Assembly: GCA_021159845.1 (NCBI GenBank)
Contig: JAGHDS010000458.1
Coordinates: 1 to 7,013 of the forward strand
Source of the DNA: Anaerolineae bacterium
GTDB taxonomy: Bacteria > Chloroflexota > Anaerolineae > DUEN01
Length of the DNA stretch: 7,013 nt
Direction: 5' to 3'
In this document: positions 4,297 through 7,013 of the stretch, one piece after another
Position numbering within the stretch: position 1 is the stretch's first letter
Layout: every line of letters starts with the position of its first letter
Program-made: the position numbers and the translations under genes
Notes under the pieces: model-generated
Database searches by the model: none
The model's input: only the letters and a program-made list of their open reading frames with translations
Told to the model about the DNA's origin: nothing

Positions 4297-6203
4297 GCTC
4301 ACGCCAGGAGATGCGAACAATGGAACGCAAGGCAGATACACGTTGGATGGAAGTGGGTCCCATTTATCCTGGCGGGACCGTGATGGCGCTGGCTGCATAT
4401 GCCGGCGAAAAGGGCGATATCATTCTGGCAGCTACACAGACGGGCATTTTCCGCTCTGAGGACGGAGGACAAAGCTGGAAGAAGGCAAACGAAGGACTGC
4501 CCACGCTGCAGATTAGCGCGTTGGCCTTCTCTCCCGATGGCACCGCCTTCGCTGGCGGTCTGTCAGGGGGAATAGCGATTTCCCCCAACGCAGGGGAGAG
4601 CTGGTACGCGGCGCGCTCGGCCGGCCTGGACCAGCCGGTTACCGCCATCGCTCCGTCCCCGCGGTACGCTGAGGATGCCACGCTCCTCGTCGGCACGGAT
4701 GGTGGCGGGGTGATGCGTTCGGATGATCGAGGGAATCACTGGTCACCAGCCAACTTCCGGCTGATGGACCTCAGCGTCCTGGCGATCGTATGCGCACCCG
4801 AATGGGGACGGCACGAGGACGTGTTCGTGGCTACGGCTAGCGGTGTGTATCGGTCGACCAATGGCGGGCGCGCTTGGCGAGGCATGGGGGAGGGCCTCGA
4901 GGATAAGGTCGTCCAGGCGTTAGCCATTAGCCCTAACTATGCTCACGACCATACGCTGTTCGCCGGTACAGAGGCGAATGGCGTGTATCGATCCATGGAT
5001 GGGGGGCTGACGTGGTCACCGAGCGGCGCGGGGACGGAGGGAACGACGGTAAACACCTTGTGGGTGTCCCCGAATTTCGCTCAGGACCGCCTGGTGCTGG
5101 CCGGGACGGCATCCGGTATCCTACATTCCACTGATGGCGGCGATACGTGGCATCCGGTGTATCAAAACGAGGATATGCCGCTGACGATGGCTGGCACGGC
5201 TACAGTCGTTTGCGCTGGCACGGTGGAGCAAGGGATCTTACGCTCTACCGATGGAGGTCAGAATTGGGCCATCTCCAACAGCGGGCTGGCCGCACGAGCC
5301 TTCTTACGCACGCTGACTGTAGCTAAACATCCCGGCCTGGTTTTGGCCTTTGGCCCTCAGGAGGGGCTGGTGGTGAGCACGGATGGGGGGAAGAGCTGGC
5401 AACCTGTCCCGGGGTTGGCGGAATATTTGCCCCTGAACACCTTCACGGCAGCCAACCAGGGAGCTGACAAACCACCGCTATTTATCGTGAGCACTCAGGA
5501 TGGACATATCCTCCGCTCCGCGGATGGGGGGCAGGAATGGACGCCATGCGCCGTTGGCATCCCAGCGACCGTGTTGGTCTTCGATCGGTCTGGGCAGCGC
5601 GTGTGGGCGGCAACGGGGGATGGTTATCTCTTTACCTCACGAAACGCTGGCGTCTCCTGGGAGGGGTTGCCCAGGGCGCCGTTCACAGGCGAACAGGTCT
5701 TGTCTGTGGCTCCGTCCCCCTTCGTCGAGGAGGACCACACCTTGCTGGTGGGATCCCTGGCCCAGGAAGGGACGAAGGCCCGGCTGTGGCGTTCACAGGA
5801 CGATGGACGCTCGTGGGATTTGATATATGAGACGACCACAGAGGTACCCTGGCTGGCGTTGACGGCGGTCCCCGTGCGAGGACGGCGTCCCTATGATCGG
5901 GCTGTGTTAGGAGCTGGGCGTACCTGCATCGTGGCCACCGGGCAGCGCAAGGATACCTGGATGACGGTGCCGGTTGGAGAGGATAACGCTTCGGTGCTGA
6001 GCCTTGTGGTGGACAGCCGAACGCGGGCTGTGTACGCGGGCACGAACCTGGGGCTGTATCGCTCCCAAGATACGGGGCGGACCTGGCATCCGGTCGCTGG
6101 CCCGCTGGAAGGGCAGGCCATTCTGGATATCCAGTTGGATGAGGAGGACCATAGCCTGGTGATCTTGGTGCCGGGTGGCACGCTATGGCGCTATCGACTT
6201 TAG
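4293..6203 (+). CDS. Asp-box (BNR/sortilin-like) repeat beta-propeller protein, cytoplasmic-looking
   Basis: 636 residues built almost wholly of repeats of about 45 residues, each ending in an Asp-box S-x-D/N-x-G-x-x-W. Twelve are intact, at residues 55, 97, 143, 188, 234, 279, 318, 362, 409, 449, 501 and 591 (for example SEDGGQSW, STDGGDTW, SQDTGRTW). The double gap after 501 holds a degenerate copy, TGQRKDTW (549), giving 13 repeats. Several blades carry 'SPNYAHDHTLFAGT'-like strands. Asp-boxes are structural turns between propeller strands in sialidases, sortilin and xyloglucanases; no catalytic set typical of those enzymes is apparent, so a binding role is more likely. There is no signal peptide or membrane segment. 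The start overlaps the chaperonin stop as ATGA. A second start at ATG 4320 has AGGAG (4306-4310) nine bases upstream and would remove nine residues. Partner and ligand are unknown. Confidence 0.88.
   Translation: MSSRQEMRTMERKADTRWMEVGPIYPGGTVMALAAYAGEKGDIILAATQTGIFRSEDGGQSWKKANEGLPTLQISALAFSPDGTAFAGGLSGGIAISPNAGESWYAARSAGLDQPVTAIAPSPRYAEDATLLVGTDGGGVMRSDDRGNHWSPANFRLMDLSVLAIVCAPEWGRHEDVFVATASGVYRSTNGGRAWRGMGEGLEDKVVQALAISPNYAHDHTLFAGTEANGVYRSMDGGLTWSPSGAGTEGTTVNTLWVSPNFAQDRLVLAGTASGILHSTDGGDTWHPVYQNEDMPLTMAGTATVVCAGTVEQGILRSTDGGQNWAISNSGLAARAFLRTLTVAKHPGLVLAFGPQEGLVVSTDGGKSWQPVPGLAEYLPLNTFTAANQGADKPPLFIVSTQDGHILRSADGGQEWTPCAVGIPATVLVFDRSGQRVWAATGDGYLFTSRNAGVSWEGLPRAPFTGEQVLSVAPSPFVEEDHTLLVGSLAQEGTKARLWRSQDDGRSWDLIYETTTEVPWLALTAVPVRGRRPYDRAVLGAGRTCIVATGQRKDTWMTVPVGEDNASVLSLVVDSRTRAVYAGTNLGLYRSQDTGRTWHPVAGPLEGQAILDIQLDEEDHSLVILVPGGTLWRYRL
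4306..4310 (+). promoter_or_regulatory. Ribosome-binding site for an alternative Asp-box protein start (ATG 4320)
   Basis: AGGAG lies nine bases before the ATG at 4320, whereas the ATG at 4293 has no clear site and would rely on coupling to chaperonin translation. Either or both starts may be used. Confidence 0.4.
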
Positions 6204-6237
6204 CTGCCAGGTGGAAAGTGAGACGCTGGGTTAGCGG

Positions 6238-6269
6238 GAAGGTCCCGAGGAATTCCTCGGGACCTTTTT
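6238..6269 (+). terminator. Intrinsic terminator of the chaperonin/Asp-box unit
   Basis: AAGGTCCCGAGG (6239-6250) pairs perfectly with CCTCGGGACCTT (6255-6266) across an AATT tetraloop, followed by the T-run at 6265-6269. The whole stem and loop is one perfect palindrome (the loop AATT is self-complementary). It lies 35 bases after the Asp-box gene stop and 8 bases from the convergent LysM gene stop. In the minus direction the tail is TTCCCGC rather than poly-T, so it acts best for the + strand and only possibly for both. Confidence 0.93.
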
Positions 6270-6276
6270 GCTATCA

Positions 6277-7013
6277 TCAAGGCACGGCCGCGCTGCTCAC
6301 TGGCAGTCCCCAGATGAAACTGCGTGTGACGCTGGGAGCGCTGGTCATCTCCACCGCCTGGAGATTGTCCTCGTTCCCCTTCCCTCGGGCGATGACGACC
6401 TGCCAGAAATAGCGTCGATTGGGAGCCGCGTCGGGTGGCCTCCATTCGATCCCCACCCGCCACGATGTCCCTTTTGTCCAGTGAGCCGGTGGGCGAGGCA
6501 GCCGGCTGTCCTCCGGCCACACGCGCACGACGTACCACTCGTCGGAATCCAAGAGGCCCACGGCGGCCCAGCGCAACACAGGGGTGCCAACGCTGGCGAT
6601 CAGTGTCCCATCCGGTGGGCCGAGCAGGATAGGAGCGATCCAGCGATATGGGCTGGTAGCCGTTGGAGCGGGTGTGGGCGTTGGCTGTCCGGGATTGGCG
6701 GGTGTAGGGAGTGGCACCAAGAGCACGTCTCCCGGGCGGATCGTGGCATTTTCCCTTAGGCCGTTAGCCGCCCGAATGGCCGCCGCGGAGGTATCGAACC
6801 GGATGGCGATGGCGCCGATGGTGTCACCCCGTTCCACCACGTAATTGACAAGCCCGCCGGATGGCGTCGGCGTGGGGGTGCAGGTGGGTATCTCCTCGGC
6901 CGACCTGGGGATCAAGAGCTGTTGCCCCACGATGAGCCGATTGGGGTCGTCCAGATGGTTGGCGGCGATGATGTTTGCCATGCGGACGCCGTACAACCCA
7001 GCGATGTACTCCA
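6277..7013 (-). CDS. LysM-repeat protein with Pro/Thr linkers and C-terminal beta-domain (5' end outside window)
   Basis: 244 codons are visible, entering from beyond base 7013. First comes the end of one LysM domain ('YGVRMANIIAANHLDDPNRL' then 'GQQLLIP', visible residues 1-36). A short TPTPTP linker follows, then a complete second LysM (about 56-101: 'YVVERGDTIGAIAIRFDTSA', 'IRPGDVLLVP'). After a second PTPTPAPT linker comes a domain of about 110 residues (124-236) rich in Trp and Tyr, starting 'APILLGPPDGT' and containing 'LRWAAVGLLDSDEWYVVRVW', which looks like a fibronectin-III/Ig-type beta-sandwich; that fold is inferred. LysM binds peptidoglycan-type glycans, and the Pro/Thr linkers fit an extracytoplasmic protein; the signal peptide would lie outside the window. 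The TTG at 6996 falls inside LysM 1 and is not the real start. It ends in TGA at 6277-6279, convergent with the Asp-box gene. Confidence 0.88.
   Translation of the reverse strand, partial: EYIAGLYGVRMANIIAANHLDDPNRLIVGQQLLIPRSAEEIPTCTPTPTPSGGLVNYVVERGDTIGAIAIRFDTSAAAIRAANGLRENATIRPGDVLLVPLPTPANPGQPTPTPAPTATSPYRWIAPILLGPPDGTLIASVGTPVLRWAAVGLLDSDEWYVVRVWPEDSRLPRPPAHWTKGTSWRVGIEWRPPDAAPNRRYFWQVVIARGKGNEDNLQAVEMTSAPSVTRSFIWGLPVSSAAVP

Noticed and set aside
4293..6203. Sialidase (neuraminidase) function for the Asp-box protein
   Set aside because: Asp-boxes alone are structural; no catalytic Arg-triad/Tyr-Glu arrangement or FRIP motif could be identified, and 12-13 repeats exceed the usual sialidase number.
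1..7013. CRISPR array, toxin-antitoxin pair or phage/integrase genes
   Set aside because: No regularly spaced direct repeats, and no small gene pairs, integrase or phage-like coding sequences were seen on either strand.

Overview
The window reads as a bacterial chromosome segment, most likely from a thermophilic or deep-branching Chloroflexota (Anaerolineae-like) organism. This is inferred from the combination of a V/A-type ATP synthase operon, a cytoplasmic-looking Asp-box (BNR) propeller with 'SPNxAxD' blade signatures, a LysM protein with Pro/Thr-rich linkers, and GC-rich DNA. The assignment is inference only; no 16S or other marker gene is present.

Region 1 (1-1412, + strand) is the 3' end of a V/A-type ATP synthase operon: the C-terminus of the nucleotide-binding subunit B, complete central-stalk subunit D, then a UspA-family nucleotide-binding protein three bases downstream. 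Region 2 (1421-1894, - strand) is a two-CBS-domain protein that converges on usp with an 8-base gap. Region 3 (1911-2225, - strand) is a compact tRNA transcription unit: a near-consensus sigma-70 promoter, tRNA-Pro(UGG), tRNA-Gly(UCC), a CAU-anticodon tRNA (probably Ile2), and an intrinsic terminator that ends only a few bases before the ribosome-binding site of the CBS gene.

Region 4 (about 2226-2694) carries no convincing gene. It holds a 13-bp inverted-repeat pair enclosing 214 bp with an internal hairpin (possibly a small non-autonomous element or dispersed repeat), a candidate promoter, and a leader hairpin. Region 5 (2695-6269, + strand) is the most unusual part: a divergent GroEL-like chaperonin with altered ATP-pocket positions, no GGM tail and no groES beside it. 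It overlaps by four bases (ATGA) a 636-residue protein with 12 intact Asp-boxes and no export signal. A strong palindromic terminator closes this two-gene unit. Region 6 (6277-7013, - strand) is the C-terminal part of a LysM-repeat envelope protein, cut by the window edge.

Best candidate for something not well described: the chaperonin/Asp-box propeller pair, which by its gene overlap looks like one translationally coupled unit.
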